DNA of 64,000 bases. Origin: Canna indica. Taxonomy: Eukaryota; Streptophyta; Magnoliopsida; Zingiberales; Cannaceae. This document shows, one piece after another, positions 12,029 to 24,596 of the stretch. Positions within the stretch are counted from its first letter, which is position 1, and each line of letters starts with the position of its first letter. The notes below the pieces were generated by a model that searched no databases, was not told the origin of the DNA, and was given only the letters and a program-made list of their open reading frames with translations. The stretch is taken from the NCBI GenBank assembly GCA_034359265.1, contig CP136890.1, positions 67,643,501-67,707,500 of the forward strand. The letters run 5' to 3'. The position numbers were made by a program, and so were the translations under genes.

Positions 12029-12590
12029 TAGGGATGTCAATGGGGTGGGGCGAGTACGGTGGGTGCCTACCCGCCCCGCGAAATAAATGGGTACCCGCTA
12101 CCCATTTATTCCCCACGGGTATCAAAAATGGGTACCCATTTAATTACCCGCGGGGAGACGGATACCCACAGGTATTGGCGGGTACCCATGATACTTTAAA
12201 AAAATATAAATTACAACATTTTAATAACACTTCAACTCTTCAAGTATTTTGATAACAACTTCAAGTATAACAACTTTATTTTGATAAATACACAACATTT
12301 TGATAACAACATCATTATAAGGTTTCAAAATATAAAGTATATGTGTATTGAATTAGGTTAGAGATTTTTTTAGTATATGTACCGAGGGTAATATTGTAAT
12401 TTACTAATTCTCGCGGGTAACGGATACCTGTGGGTACGGGTACTATAATACCCGTACCCGCCCCATATAATAAACAGGTAAGAAAAATTACCCGCAAAAT
12501 CCCCACGGGTAGGAAACTACCCCCCATACCCGTCTTAAACGGGTAAATATTAGCGGGTACTCGCCTAAACGAGTAATATTGTCATCCCTA
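12029..12590. mobile_element. hAT-like MITE (TIR TAGGGATGTCAAT) in Gypsy gag
   Basis: The 562-bp element has inverted ends TAGGGATGTCAAT and ATTGTCATCCCTA. It is flanked by an 8-bp duplication, GTGGCATC (12021-12028) and GTGGCATT (12591-12598), with one mismatch. The 8-bp target size and TAG-type terminus point to the hAT superfamily. The inside has tracts of ACCCGCGGGTACCC-type inverted sequence near both ends and an AT-rich centre. It encodes nothing and interrupts the Gypsy gag near its zinc knuckles. Confidence 0.85.
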
Positions 12591-12598
12591 GTGGCATT

Positions 12599-13256
12599 TC
12601 TATCTTATGTGGTGCACTCCCTAACCCTGCCTACTGAGCCGCCCCCGATCTTGAGCCTCCATGGCCCCTAGTACTGTCGTGCCCCACGCTGGGCTGGTGA
12701 TCTGTCGCTGCAACGGTCCCCTCAGAATGTCAAGGCCGACCTCGAGATCCCTAAGGCCGAAACTTCTTCTTTGGGGCCTGTCATGATTCTCGAACGACAC
12801 CAATGCCTCCTTCCAGAGTGCCTCATCCACTACCTGTGCAAAGGTGGTGTCCTCAGTGTAATGGATGAGCCAACTGATCTGCACTCTCAGCCCCTCGATA
12901 AATCTCTTGACCCTAGAGGTCTTAGTCGCCACCAAATAGGGTCGTATTTCGAGAGACGAGAAAACTCCATCTCGTAGTCCAGCACCATCATCCTGCCAGT
13001 CCGACGCAGTAGCTCAAACTCCTTCGCCCGCCTGTCGCAGATGCTCATCGGTATGTACAGCTCCACAATAGCAGTCTTGAACTCTGCCTAAGTAGGGGGT
13101 CGCGCACCTGGCCCCCTACAATTTCTCTAGGTATGCAGCCATTCCTTGGCCGATCCTCTCAGCTGTAACCCGACCATACGAGCAGCCATCTCCGAGGAAC
13201 ACCCGAGCTCCTCACACAACTCGATCATAGCAGTCGCTAAGGAAACTGGTGACTTC
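12599..13256 (-). pseudogene. Gypsy gag, central and C-terminal part
   Basis: On the - strand it reads VSLATAMIELCEELGC, then EMAARMVGLQLRGSAKEWLH, FELLRRTGRMMVLDYEMEF and, after a frame change, KTSRVKRFIEGLRVQISWL and FAQVVDEALWKEALVSFE. This is the Retrotrans_gag domain order of plant Gypsy elements. Several stops and at least one frameshift are present. The upstream half continues at 15467-15840 beyond the Sirevirus-like insertion, and the downstream half beyond the hAT-like MITE. Confidence 0.85.
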
Positions 13257-13502
13257 TGTTGGTGAAATGGCCACACAAGAGGGGATGAATAGTGTGTTTA
13301 CTAATCTTTTTGCCTAAATTCGGTTTTAATCGTTTCTTGAACTACTTAGGCAAATTGCAATTTATCGACTAAATGCGGAAGCAATAATAAAATAGTTAAA
13401 CACAAACAAAGATAGCAATGCTAACAAAATGAGATTTATAGTGGTTCGGCCCAAATGCCTACTCCACTACCTAAGCACCCCATTTAAGATTTTCAAACTA
13501 AG

Positions 13503-13856
13503 CCATTGTCATCACCACCCTCAACAAATGTATTAAGCTATTCGGTTTTAACATAATCATATAATATATTTAATGTGGTCCAAATATCAAATGCGGAAGA
13601 ATAATGCATAACCTTTTCAAGTATATCATTTGAAAATGAGCAATATAGAATATGCGTTGTTTTAGCATTTAATTCAAACAATTTAACTTGTTCTTGGGTC
13701 CATGCATTCATGTTTTTCTTAGGTTCAACATATTTTATCTTTACCATGTCAAATACACCTAAACCTTGAATCTAAAGTATACATTCTACTCTTCCAAAGA
13801 CCAAAGTTAGACTTACCGAACCTAGGAGGTGTAGACGCTAAACTCTCTAGTGCCAT
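13503..13856 (-). pseudogene. Sirevirus-like gag N-terminal fragment
   Basis: The start ATG (13854-13856, - strand) opens MALESLASTPPRFGKSNFG, continuing LWKSRMYTL, which is the N-terminal block of Copia gag. After a frame break comes KKNMNAWTQEQVKLFELNAK, then a UBN2-type segment (FSNDILEKVMHYSSAFDIWT, TLNILYDYV). The sequence is cut off at about 13503, where LTR sequence resumes. Gag would package the element RNA. This remnant is too short and too broken to do so. Confidence 0.75.
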
Positions 13857-13910
13857 TTTTCGGATTGAGAGACGATGTAGAGGAGATGGTGAAATCTCAA
13901 TCTACGACCC

Positions 13911-13922
13911 GCTCTGATACCA
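13911..13922 (-). other. Primer-binding site for initiator tRNA-Met
   Basis: On the - strand the 12 bases TGGTATCAGAGC follow the LTR end (CCAACA) after a 2-base gap. This is the classic match to the 3' end of plant initiator tRNA-Met used to prime first-strand synthesis in Copia and many Gypsy elements. It fixes the orientation of the LTR at 13925-15466. Confidence 0.9.
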
Positions 13923-13924
13923 AT

Positions 13925-15466
13925 TGTTGGTGAAATGACCACACTAGAAGGGGGGGTGAATAGTGTGTTTACAAATCTTTTTGCCTAAATATGATTTTAA
14001 TCGTTTCTTGAACTACTTAGGCAAATTGTAATTTATCGACTAAATGCGGAAGTAATAATAAAATAGTTAAACACAAACAAAGATAGCAATGCTAACACAA
14101 TGACATTTATAGTGGTTCGGCCCCAATGCCTATTCAACTATTTAAGCACCCCACTTAAGATTTCTAAATTAAACTTTACTAGATTAATCTTGTTTCCCTT
14201 ACAATGAGGACTTTGACCCGAAGAGTCTCGCTCTCAACCTAAGGCACTTCCACATGCGGAAGTCTCCGCATTCTTACCGAGAGCAGTCTTCCACCTCAAC
14301 CCTAAGGGATAACTCAACTAATCCTAGTAAACCGCATTTACACCGGTGGATTTAAACCTCAAACACCAAGGCTACCACCCAATTTCAAGACCTACACTCT
14401 AGGTCTTACACAAACTCAAGTACAAAGAAAAAAACAAGAAAATACAACACTAAATGGAGCAATAAATCAAACAATAAAATACTTAGCTCCAAAACAAAAT
14501 TTCTAGCTTCCTCTTGATGCCTTTGATGGTTAATCAATGAAGGAATGAAGGCAAGACAAGGTTTTTGGCTCAAGCTAGAGTTTTCACAAGATTGGCTCAA
14601 TGAAGGCTTGGAATTGATCTAAAGATGGCTCAAGGAGGTTAGAGGTGATCAACAACATGAAGGAAGACTCTCATGACTTCCTATTTATAAGCCATGAAGA
14701 GAAGAGAGAGCTCCCTCTTCTCAACAGGCGAATTTTTGCCCGTTACCGCCCGCCGATCGCTTGTCCGGTTGATAGTTGGTCGACCGACCGAGCGATCGAA
14801 GGAAATCTGCTGCTTTTGGGCATCGTTCAGTTGACTGGTTGGTTGACCGAAATGCAGCCGGTCGACCAGTCGGTCGACCGAACTTGGGCAAGGCAGACTG
14901 CTCTGCTTGGTTTTTTTTGCTTGTTTGCTCGTTTCTGGTTCCGTCTTCGCTAAATCTACTTATATAACATTGTCTAGTAAATATTTTCGGAAAATGAAAA
15001 TTTTCTAATCTCCCGGGTCAAATATGGGTATGCTAAAGACTTCTAAAAATTCCTTAAAAATACCTTGTTATCTAGTTTTTACCCAAGGAACAATTACCGC
15101 CATTTTTTGTGTCAAGAAAATGTCTAGGTCATATAGCCCTCTAAGGAGCTCCCTAGGCTTAGTGAATTTTAGGGCGGTTTCCAAGTTTTCATATTTTGGG
15201 ATTCGGATTTAGTTTTTGGGTTCTTTGCATCATAAAGACGATTACATCATAAACTAGACACCCTAAACCTAAACTTTAACTTCCCGAAGAATCCCGAGCG
15301 TCGACGAGCGTCCTTGCCAATTTCTCCGATTTCTCTGATTTTTTCGATCGCGGACATCGTATGCTAACTGACTTGGAACCTGAAAGATTCTCAATGAAAC
15401 ATTAGTTCCATATTTGTTATCGTCAAAATCGAGATTAAGACCAAGATAGAAAACCTTAGGCCAACA
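13925..15466 (-). mobile_element. 5' LTR of the Sirevirus-like element
   Basis: The 1542-bp LTR is next to the primer site and is about 110 bp shorter than the solo copy at 2363-4015. The palindrome array covers about 14748-14885 and the TATA box lies at 14682-14689 (- strand), about 60 bp away. Confidence 0.85.
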
Positions 15467-15840
15467 ACCTCCACCTGTTGATCTGTCCCAGTGAACTCCG
15501 GAGGCCTCAATTTAATGAAGTCAGTGTATGTGGCCATCCTAGGAACTCTCTCTGCTGGCTGGACTGTTTCGGCTACCTCCGGTACCACCGGTGCCACCGG
15601 TATCGGCTGCGGCTGCTGTTGCTTGAACTCTTGCTCCCAGCGGAGCGCCTTAGTCAACTAGGCCACCTGATCCTGCAATTGTGGAATTATGGGATCTTGT
15701 CCCACTTGCTCATGTTGTTCTCTCCCATGGCCCTGGCCCCAACCTCGGCCTCGCCCCCCGGCCTCGGCCTTGGCCCTGACACTCCATGGAATTACTGCCA
15801 CTGCCGCTCAACGCAGCATTGTGAGTCTCCATCACACTAA
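15467..15840 (-). pseudogene. Gypsy gag N-terminal region
   Basis: On the - strand a proline/glutamine-rich stretch (EFKQQQPQPIPVAPVVPEVA) leads into FIKLRPPEFTGTDQQVE, the standard block that precedes the Retrotrans_gag domain in plant Gypsy elements. The frame is lost exactly where the Sirevirus-like element begins and is taken up again at 13256. The stretch 15841-16016 is untranslated leader. Confidence 0.75.
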
Positions 15841-16016
15841 CATTTAAGAAAAATATACCATTAATATCAAATAACTCATTCAAAATTCTTAATTTACTAA
15901 CTGCATGAAGCGAAACATGGCCGTCTAATCTCGTAAATAACTACATCGTATGTCAACATACTAGCTATGTCTCATACGGTACCCCGACCCTAGTCGTAGT
16001 CAAGACCTAACCACAT

Positions 16017-16028
16017 GCTCTGATACCA
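16017..16028 (-). other. Primer-binding site of the Gypsy element (tRNA-Met)
   Basis: TGGTATCAGAGC on the - strand, three bases from the LTR end at 16032. It fixes the Gypsy element as - strand with its 5' LTR to the right. Confidence 0.9.
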
Positions 16029-18775
16029 CTTTGTCATGCCCCAACTCAGGGTTACATGACCGGCCAGGATATGTGTCAATACCCTGAAGCCTAACTCATG
16101 CATTTAATAACACAGATATATGAATGCAATGAAACTAACATGAAAGCAAATGAAATTCACTAGAATATAAATATTTGTTTGAAATCAAAGTTCACAAACT
16201 ACAAATCACATAGCAACATGACTCAAATGCATGAAAAATAACTCTCAACACGACTTCGACTCTTTAAACAGTCTGCTACGAGATCGTTGACGTCATTTGC
16301 CCTCCAGTTGTACCACGCCATCAAGCCGTACCTCACTGGTCAGACCCTGCAAAACAAAATCAAGAAAACTGAGTCCATGAGGAACTCAATGAGTGGTTCT
16401 AGCGAACCTCCACCTAGATCCCCAGTATATAAACATATATGACAATATGATAAGCACAACTAAGATATATTGGTTCTATCTCAACACTAGGCCAATCGGC
16501 CGACCCTGCAAATAAGAATACACCGGCTAGTCATGGCCTTATACATATTGCATCACTTGGCCACTATTGGCCCAACCCCGCAAGAATAAACCCGGCCATA
16601 CCCGGTTCTCATTCTCATGACAACACTCGGCCATAGCGGCCTACACAGTCATACACATAAATAAATCCACAACATGTTATGTCATGTATATCTTTCGCAT
16701 TTAGTGACTCAATCACCGGGTCCGTCAACTAGGATGGCCAACTAGTTTTTGGAACCCCACCAGGTTAGGTATAGCCCGTCCCACCAAATTCCACTTGGGT
16801 CTAACGTCGGCGTGGCCCGCTGACGCAATCTCAAGACCCCTGCCACTCAGGTCTAACACCTAGCGTGGCCCACTGGTGTAATCTCAAGACCCTATATCCA
16901 CTCGTTGAGTCAGGCAATAACCATGCCGGTTAAGGAGGCTCCTCAACCCGGCCATCACAACCACAATACACATACAATGTATTACACTAATTTCTAAGCA
17001 TCTCCCGGGCTTCCGCCCGTACCCGGCCCTACCCCCGGCCCTATTAGGTCAATACTTTAGTGTTACCCATCCTAGGTGCGAACACCTAATGTCTCTATGC
17101 TAAAAAATTATCACATTAAACTCCTAGTAATTTACGTCATTTACTAGAGGAGTTCCGCATTTCACATTCGTGTCCATGATGCTAAACAATTATATCAAAT
17201 TTTCCTCTACCTAGTTTCATGTCATATACAACACATGCTCATCAATATTAAGCATATGATTGACATAATACTTGAAATTATTAATAAATCACAGCATACT
17301 AGAAATAAGAGAATTTAACAATTATATCACCATAATTTCCTACATAATGACAGCAATTAAATATCAAATTCGTGCATTCAAATATTTAATTTCAGCATAT
17401 GAAAGTTTAATTTTAGCAACATCATGAGAAATGTAGGAACCTAGTGGTAGATGTTGTTTGCAAGAAAAATATTCTATAAGCAAGGTAAAATCCTAATTCT
17501 TCATGTAGCATCCCCCTTTCATGTAGATGACTTAGGAATTATATTTTTCTCTACCCCAAAACCCCTACCTCTACTCTGCCGAACCCCTAAACAAGGGTTT
17601 CTCCCACTCGGTCGACCCTTAGGGGCCAAGGTAATGTGTTCCTATCGATTTCTAATTTTTCTTTGATCTCTAAGATGATTAAACATACATAGAACCCGGA
17701 TCTACAAGTTGCAACGACTCAAGGAAATTGTGGAAATTTTTGGCATGACCTATCCCCTTTCTCTCCTATTCGGGCGGCACCCCAATCCAAGAAAATGATG
17801 CGGAAAAATCACGATTTCATCAAGGATCGCATAAGGAAACCACGAGATTTAAGAAACCTCAAGATGACAACAAGAATCACACGCGAAACATCAAAATCAC
17901 CACAAGGGGGGTTCGGCTACAGCCTTCCCCTAAATCCATGAGTCTACCACTCACCTTAGCCTTAAGAGAAGTAAAGGAAGAGGATCGTAGATGTTTCCAG
18001 CCTCCGGCAATGACCCCGAACTCCGGCGCCGCCCACTCGAGCTCCTCTCTCTCTCTCTCTCGCCCTCTCGGTTTGTGTGCGACTCTTCTTGAGCCGTACG
18101 GCGGTTGGGGGGAGGGATTTTATATATATTTTTACAAATAAGCCATTACTCACTTAAATCTCTACCCGACTCAACCCGCACCCGAATTGAGCCCCGACTT
18201 GACCCGTGAACCCAGTTCTAACCCGTTTGCTCCCCCTTTCTCCCTCCAATATTTTCCCTCTTTCTCCCTCCAATATTTTCCCTCTTGCGACGTTCGCAAT
18301 GCATGATTTCCTTCTCCACTCTGGATTTTTTTATATTCAGAATTTGTTGCAATGCTCTGAGGGAGGTCGGTGGATTGGGTTAGGTGAGTTGGATTGGTCG
18401 AGTACATGTTTTTCTGAATTTGTTGGATTTGGGCTTCTCTTCAGACATTTGTTTTTTTCGTTATATATTAATTGATGGAGGATGCGGAGATTGATTAGTT
18501 TTTCAACTTAAGGTTCATTTTTCATTGCAGAATGCTATGGATTTGAGGGCATGAACTGAACCAGTGGTTCTTGAAATTCTTTCTGTAAGTATTTTATTCT
18601 CTATGGTTTTCCATGTTTTCATGTTAGCTAAATGCAATTAGGAACTTTATATGTATCGAGATACTATTGGTCATTGCTTTCTGGCATAGGGTTGATATGG
18701 ATTTCGGCACTTACGAATAGTCATCCTGGTTTTGAAATTTGGATATGTATTTGAGTTGATTATCTTTTGAATGCC

Positions 18776-18968
18776 ATGGAATCAACCAAGAGTTGGTTCA
18801 GAAACTCCAGGCTAGAGAAAAGGGTAACTCTAAGAAGAAAGAATTGGGACCCGTTGAGAAGGATGAAACACCTTCAAATGCTACAAAGCAAAGGGTAGCC
18901 GCTGCCAAGCAATATATAGAAAATCATTATAAAGAACAGATGAAAAGCATGCGAGAACGCAAGGAAAG
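18776..18968 (+). pseudogene. NDR-type AGC protein kinase, N-terminal exon fragment
   Basis: The ATG at 18776 opens MESTKSWF, typical of plant NDR (STK38/LATS-related) kinases. After a one-base deletion the frame continues QKLQAREKGNSKKKELG, then NATKQRVAAAKQYIENHYKE and QMKSMRERKER, the conserved N-terminal regulatory segment that binds MOB proteins. The exon ends at 18968 with a GT donor. No kinase domain follows within the window. In plants these kinases act in cell polarity and growth signalling. Here only one exon with its flanking introns is present, so it is a captured and dead fragment. The kinase family is clear, but the paralogue cannot be named. Confidence 0.8.
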
Positions 18969-19166
18969 GTATGGCTTTCAGGAAATGCTAATTTTCTTTT
19001 TAAATCTTACTTCCTTATTCATTGTCTCGACGATCAAGAACCTATAGGTAGACTTTATGTTTTTCTTCTTACTATATAATTGCTATTACTTGTTTTTCTT
19101 CTTTGATATCTGAATGACTTTATCAATACTAGACTTCTATTCATATAGTTTTGATGGTAAATATAG

Positions 19167-19330
19167 GTTCAAAACCCTCACAATATTCAGTATAATGGGA
19201 CTATCCAAGGCCTTAAGTATATATGGAAATCCGAGGGTTTTCGAGGGCTATTCAGAGGCAATGGTACTAATTGTGCATGGATTGTCCCCAACTCGGCTGT
19301 GAAGTTTTTCAGCTATGAACAAGCCTCGAG
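19167..19330 (+). pseudogene. Mitochondrial carrier (adenine nucleotide transporter ADNT1-like), single exon fragment
   Basis: After an AG acceptor at 19165-19166 the exon encodes VQNPHNIQYNGTIQGLKYIW, then KSEGFRGLFRGNGTNCAWIV and PNSAVKFFSYEQASR. This is the end of transmembrane helix 1, the matrix loop and helix 2 of a mitochondrial substrate carrier, closest in my reading to plant ADNT1-type AMP/ADP/ATP carriers. The family signature that normally starts PxD lies upstream of this exon and is not seen. The exon ends before GCAAGT, which would be a GC donor or a decayed GT. It sits about 200 bp from the NDR exon in the same orientation, although the two genes are unrelated. Confidence 0.8.
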
Positions 19331-20630
19331 GCAAGTTCTTAGTTTGTCTTCTTGGTTTATGTTATTTAGATGAAAATTGGTCGAAAATATCTACTCATGA
19401 AACTATTGTTGCTTTGGTATTTTTTCCCTCTCTTTTGATGTATTTTTGTGTAAGCTGTGATACAAGTTGATCGTGTACTTCTATATTCTATCATCATACT
19501 ACCTGTAAAAAACTAATGCACAGCTGTATGTTTAAGTGTTGCTGAAGATAAGATTTTTATGAATAATTATTCTCTAATTAGGTGCATGGGATCAATCACC
19601 GAAGATCACAAAATAAGTCATATCTATGTACTTAATTTGGCAATTATAGGCAAATTTACAATTGTTGTTGTTATCAGCATCTTAGTCTTAACATCCTTGA
19701 ACTTATTGAACTCCAAGTGAACTCTTACATCTTAGTCTTAACATCCTTGATTCGTAGTCTTACATCTTTATATTGTCAGTCTTCTGAGGCGAAGCCTAAT
19801 GTATGGCAAAAGAAGAGAGATATTGATACGAAATCTCTCTTTCTCTAGTAAACAGCAGCTAGCAAATTGTTGAAGAAGATGGTTTCAAAAGCCAAACCCT
19901 TGGTTTCACATGTGGTTCTAACATTTTGACTTATTTAATTTGGTGAGAAATTAAATATGAGTTATTAGTTTTTTTGATGTATAAGCCTGTACTAGAAGAT
20001 ATATTTCCTATTATTGCAAGTAGACTAATTGATATATATCTTCCAAAGGATGCATCTCCTACCGTCCCTGGATGCAATACTGAGGTATGGAATGCATCAT
20101 CTTGAATAATTGATATTTCATGTTATCAATACAATCTCTGTTATGGATTGTTTTGTATTATTTTGTGCTAAGATATATATAAATGTGGATGAGAAAAACA
20201 AGCATGTGAAGTGTCTCAATTTTAAATTGTCACATTAAATTTTTGATCCTTTTTAATTATTAATTAATTTTGCAGGGAAATGATGATTTGGGGAGATGAA
20301 AGATGAACTTCATAGAGGATATCATCATCAAGAGGAGTTGGCTAATTTGGAAGAAGATGTATAGGCTTGCTAGATTAATTTCACATATAATAGTATTACC
20401 TTAATTGTGAACTTTGTCTTTTTGAGTCAACAATTAATATATTTTACGTTTATGAATGAAAATTATTTTAGAATTAATTAATATTTATATTTTAGGATAT
20501 TTGATTTCAAATTGTAGTCTTATGAAATTAAAAAATGTTCAAAAAATAACTTACAAAAACACACTAAAATTGATCCTAAAATATAAATAATACAAGAACG
20601 CTGTAAACATGAGTTATAGGAACAGTTCTA

Positions 20631-20991
20631 CACTACAGGAACACTTCCTATAAGCAGGCCTATAGGAACGATTTTCACATCGTTTCTATAAGTTTGTCCT
20701 ATAGGAATAGTTTTCAACCCGTTCCTATAAGCTTGGCCTATAGGAATGGTTTGGAACTGTTCCTATAAGCTAAGCCTACATGAACACTTTTTGGAACCGT
20801 TCCCATAAGCTTGGCCTATGGGAACGGTTTTTTCGGTAGTGTAGCCATAGGTAGGAAAATCGTTCCTATAGCCTAACGGAATAGCAAATCTTAGTACACA
20901 TGGGGAAACCGTTCCCATAGGTCTATGGCCACGATTTTGTTTGTTTTGGGAACACTTTTCGGTCATTCCTATAGGTCAAAAATGTTATAGT
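20631..20991. mobile_element. CACTA-like terminal region(s) with TATAGGAACGG hairpin repeats
   Basis: CACTACAGGAACAC starts at 20631, GGTAGTG ends at 20841 and ATAGTG ends at 20991. Between them, copies of CCTATAGGAACGG-type sequence recur in both orientations, as in CACTA subterminal regions. The pieces could be one 361-bp element or a 211-bp element beside the end of a larger one. I found no matching 3-bp target duplication for either reading. Confidence 0.5.
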
Positions 20992-21136
20992 GGCATAAAT
21001 TACATGGCCATGCAAATTAAAGTATATCCAATTGTACCTTCTAGTTGCAGCGATCTCACAACTCAACCCGGCTAGTCCCCGAACTCGCTCGCTGAACCAA
21101 CCAAAAAACTATATTTGGAAATCTCGGGTATTATAG

Positions 21137-23612
21137 TGGCCTTTCGGTTTTCAACCAATGAGAATGGTTGGAGATCATGTTTTCATTTATATTTCACTTG
21201 TGATCTCTAAAAATTCGTTTTTATATCATTTGAATTTTTTAAAAATGAATTTGAAGCTATTTAGCAAAGTAGACATTGATAACGATATTTGATTTTTTTC
21301 TTTGCTACTTAGTTTGATAACTTGCTAGTAGTCACATTTTCATTATGCTACTAATGAATATTGCTTGCAAGTTATTGGAATTCTAATGGAAGGCTATTGT
21401 GAAGAAAATGGAAAATGAAATGAAAAGTTTGGGAAAATTGCTAAGAATGAGGTATGAGTTCGTTTTTGCAAAAATCATAGTATAATACTAGAATATTCAT
21501 GCTTTAATGATTTCTCTATATTCATGATTGATTTTGCATGATAAATCTATGAATTTCATGAGTAGGTAAAATTTCGATACTGGAGTTTCATATTAATATT
21601 GAATGAAATCAGACTAGGTTGAAATTTCTTATTACAGATCTCATTTTGAGTTAATACTTGGTAAACATGATTAGATACATACATTCCATAATTCTAGGAG
21701 TTTAAAATTGAAAATTCATGTGAAATTGAACAAAGTGATATCTAGTCCATTTTAGGGGTCCTAAACTTGAGAAAGTTTGACCTAAATCAACATATTAACT
21801 TAGACACTTCATTTTAGAACCAAACTTCATAAACATGTTTAGGTATAGGTATGACATATTTCCATGCATTTAGAATGAAAAAATTCATAAGAATATGGAT
21901 AAAATGATGTAGATGTCATTTCATAATAACCTCTCTTCAACCGAGTTGACACAAGTCAACAAATTAACTTAGAAGTCTCATTTTCAATCTATATTTGAGG
22001 AACATGTTTAGATTTACTATGTTAGGTGTCTAAAGATTTAAATTTTAAAAATCATGAGTAAATGACAAGATTGACACTTAGCAAGTTTCATGATAACTAG
22101 CTTATTTTAGAATGAAGCCATGCTAGGTTGATATCTTAACTTAAAGGCATAATTTTTATCTCAAACTTAACATACACTCTTTACATGACCATTATGTGTT
22201 GTCATAAAAGTTTGAATGAAAATTGAACACGTTTTGAAAAATAACTAAAAATTATGAAAATACCATTGAAATTTTAGCATTTTCAGGTAATTTTTGAAAA
22301 GTGTATAAAACTTATTTTGAGATGATTCTTGAAACTGAACCATTATTGAAAAATCTAGTTTCTTGTGTAAAAAATTTAAAAGAAAAATCATCAAGAATTT
22401 GATTTTTAATTGAATTTTGAAGTTGGATTTTAGAAACTCAAAGTGTCACTTACTTGAAATGGTAATTTTTGGATACTTTAATTTTTCGTCAAAAACATCA
22501 AAAGAAAACTTTTGTTGCTATTTTGATTCCTCTTCTAGTGTCGTTCAGAGTATTGTTTGAGTGAAATCATTTATATGAATGATTTTGATAGCTTGAACGA
22601 TAACTTGAAATATCGATTTTTGATTGAAATCAAAATGGAATGAGAAATGAATTTAAAGAATCCATTTTGAGTTCAAACTTGATATATGCTTCTCAAATGA
22701 TCATTCAGCAATATCTGGAAAGTTTGAATCAAAACTGATAACTTTTGGAGAAAAAAAATACTTGAAATTTACAAAAATGCCACTGGACTTTCATGAATAA
22801 TTTTATGAATTTACAAAAAACTGATTTTTGACTTATTCTTGAACCTGTTGGTTCCTTGAAAAATCTAGTTTATTCTGTTAAAGCTTCAAAAAATTTCATC
22901 AATAATATGATTTTATAAGAAATTAAAAGTTTGATTTTTGTGAACTTAAAGTATCCTTTGACCTAAGTCAACAAAGTAACTTAGAAATCTCATTTTAAGT
23001 CCAAACTTGATTGACATACTTAGATTCACTCATGTTAGATGTATAGGTCCATAAGTGAGAGAAAATATGAGTAGATAGTAAAATTTGATACTTAGTCATT
23101 TTCATGTTTTCATGTCTACTTTGAATGAAATCGTGTTAAGTTGACAATTTGACCAAATGATATTATTTTCATTTCAAACTTAATATACATGCTTTATATA
23201 ACCATATCCTGGTATTGTAAAAGTTTGAATAAAATCTGGAAATGTCTTGAAAAATACTAGTTATTTACCAAAATGCCATTGAATTTCAATAAATTTTAGA
23301 TAAATGTAGAAAAATGATTTTTGGTTGATTCTTGAATATAATTTTTTCTTGAAAAATCTAGTTTATGACATAAAAATTTCAAAAATCTTGAGAATGAATA
23401 TAACTTAATATGGATTTTTTGAAATTCAATTTCTAATATTTAAAGTATCACTCTTCTCAAATGGTCATTTTTTTGATACTTTGAATTTTCATCGGATTCT
23501 CGAATGGGACTTGAAGTATGATATTTTGATCTCACTTTTGGTATCGTTCTAATCATTTGATGAGAAAATCATTTCTAAAATGACTTTTGACCCTTTAACA
23601 GATACTTGAAAA
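21137..23612. repeat. AT-rich array of diverged repeats of about 0.5 kb
   Basis: No coding sequence is seen. Blocks recur with drift. GTCAACAAATTAACTTAGAA-like text occurs near 21790, 21955 and 22980. A second block, of the form TTGA..TCAAACTTGATATAC, occurs near 21640, 22150, 22670 and 23180. Spacing is about 0.5 kb, suggesting four old tandem units. The host element, possibly a long LTR, cannot be named. Confidence 0.45.
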
Positions 23613-24596
23613 TGTTGGTCTAAGATTTTCAATCTTAGTCTTAATCTCGGTTTTGATGATAACAAACATGGAACTAATGATTTCATGGAGAAATATTTTC
23701 ATGTTCCATATCAATTTGCGCGTGATGTCCTTGATCGAAAAAATTGGAGAAATCGAAGAAATGGACAAGGATGCTCATCGACGCTCGGGATTCATCGCGA
23801 AGGTTGAGTCTAGATCTAGAGTGTCTAAATTATATGTATATCCTCTATATGATGCAAAGAAACCCAAAAGCCCGAAACTCGAACCCCAAATCATGAAAAT
23901 ATGAAAAATCAGAAAACGGCCCAGAAAATCTCTAAGCCTTTGGAGCTCCTTGGAGGGCTATGTGACTTAGACATTTTCTTGGCACCAAAAGTCTCGATAA
24001 TTATTCCTTAGGTAGAAACAAGTTAAAGACCTATTTTTAAGGAATTTTTAGAAACTTTTAATCTATCCATATTTGACCCAAGAGATTATAAAATTTATGA
24101 TTTTCGTAAATTTGTACTAGACCCCAAAAGTTAGATTTTGATTCTTAAGGATTTTGATTTTGTACTAGACATCAAGACCTGGAGGGCACTGCCTGTTTTG
24201 GCCCTTTGTCGGTCGGTCGACTGGGCGTTGATCGCCCATCGGTCGGCATCCTAAAAATTGCCTAGTTTTGGCTGATTTTTTCTGCTCCTTGTTCATTTTT
24301 GGGTTTCGTCTTCGCTAAGTCTTCATATATAACATAAATATTATTAAAGATTATCGAAAGTGTTTTGCAAAATTTCTAGAACCTATTCGGTGGACCCACA
24401 GTCGAACCTCTGCCGATTGAGGGTCGCCCAGCGGTCGACTGAATTGTCCAACTGATCTATTTAGATTCGTTGAACTGCTCTTTTGATCCTCTACCTTTGA
24501 GATCTTTAGGGCCTGTTTGGTTAGCGAAACCAAGTCTGTTTTCATGGTTTCAGTTTCACTGAAACCAAAACTGCTTACGAAAACGTGTTTGGTTTA

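Larger units (their letters stand above)
13257..15466 (-). mobile_element. Internally deleted Sirevirus-like Copia element (-)
   Basis: It has an LTR at the right (13925-15466), a primer-binding site, a gag fragment, and then a truncated second LTR at the left (13257-13502). The flanking 5-mers ACTTC (13252-13256) and ACCTC (15467-15471) differ by one base and mark the target site in Gypsy gag. All of protease, integrase and reverse transcriptase is missing, so the element was inactivated by a large internal deletion running into the left LTR. Confidence 0.8.
16032..21134 (-). mobile_element. Gypsy 5' LTR (-), enlarged by an insertion carrying host exons
   Basis: The left edge TGTCATGCCCC adjoins the primer site. 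The family is shared with the LTRs at 30795, 33411 and 38022. LTR-like text runs to about 18225 and resumes after 20991, ending at a GGGTATTA-type terminus near 21134. The material between (about 18.2-21.0 kb) is foreign: it holds host exon fragments and CACTA-like ends. A (CT)n microsatellite lies at about 18043-18062. The inner edge on the left is not sharply defined. Confidence 0.6.
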
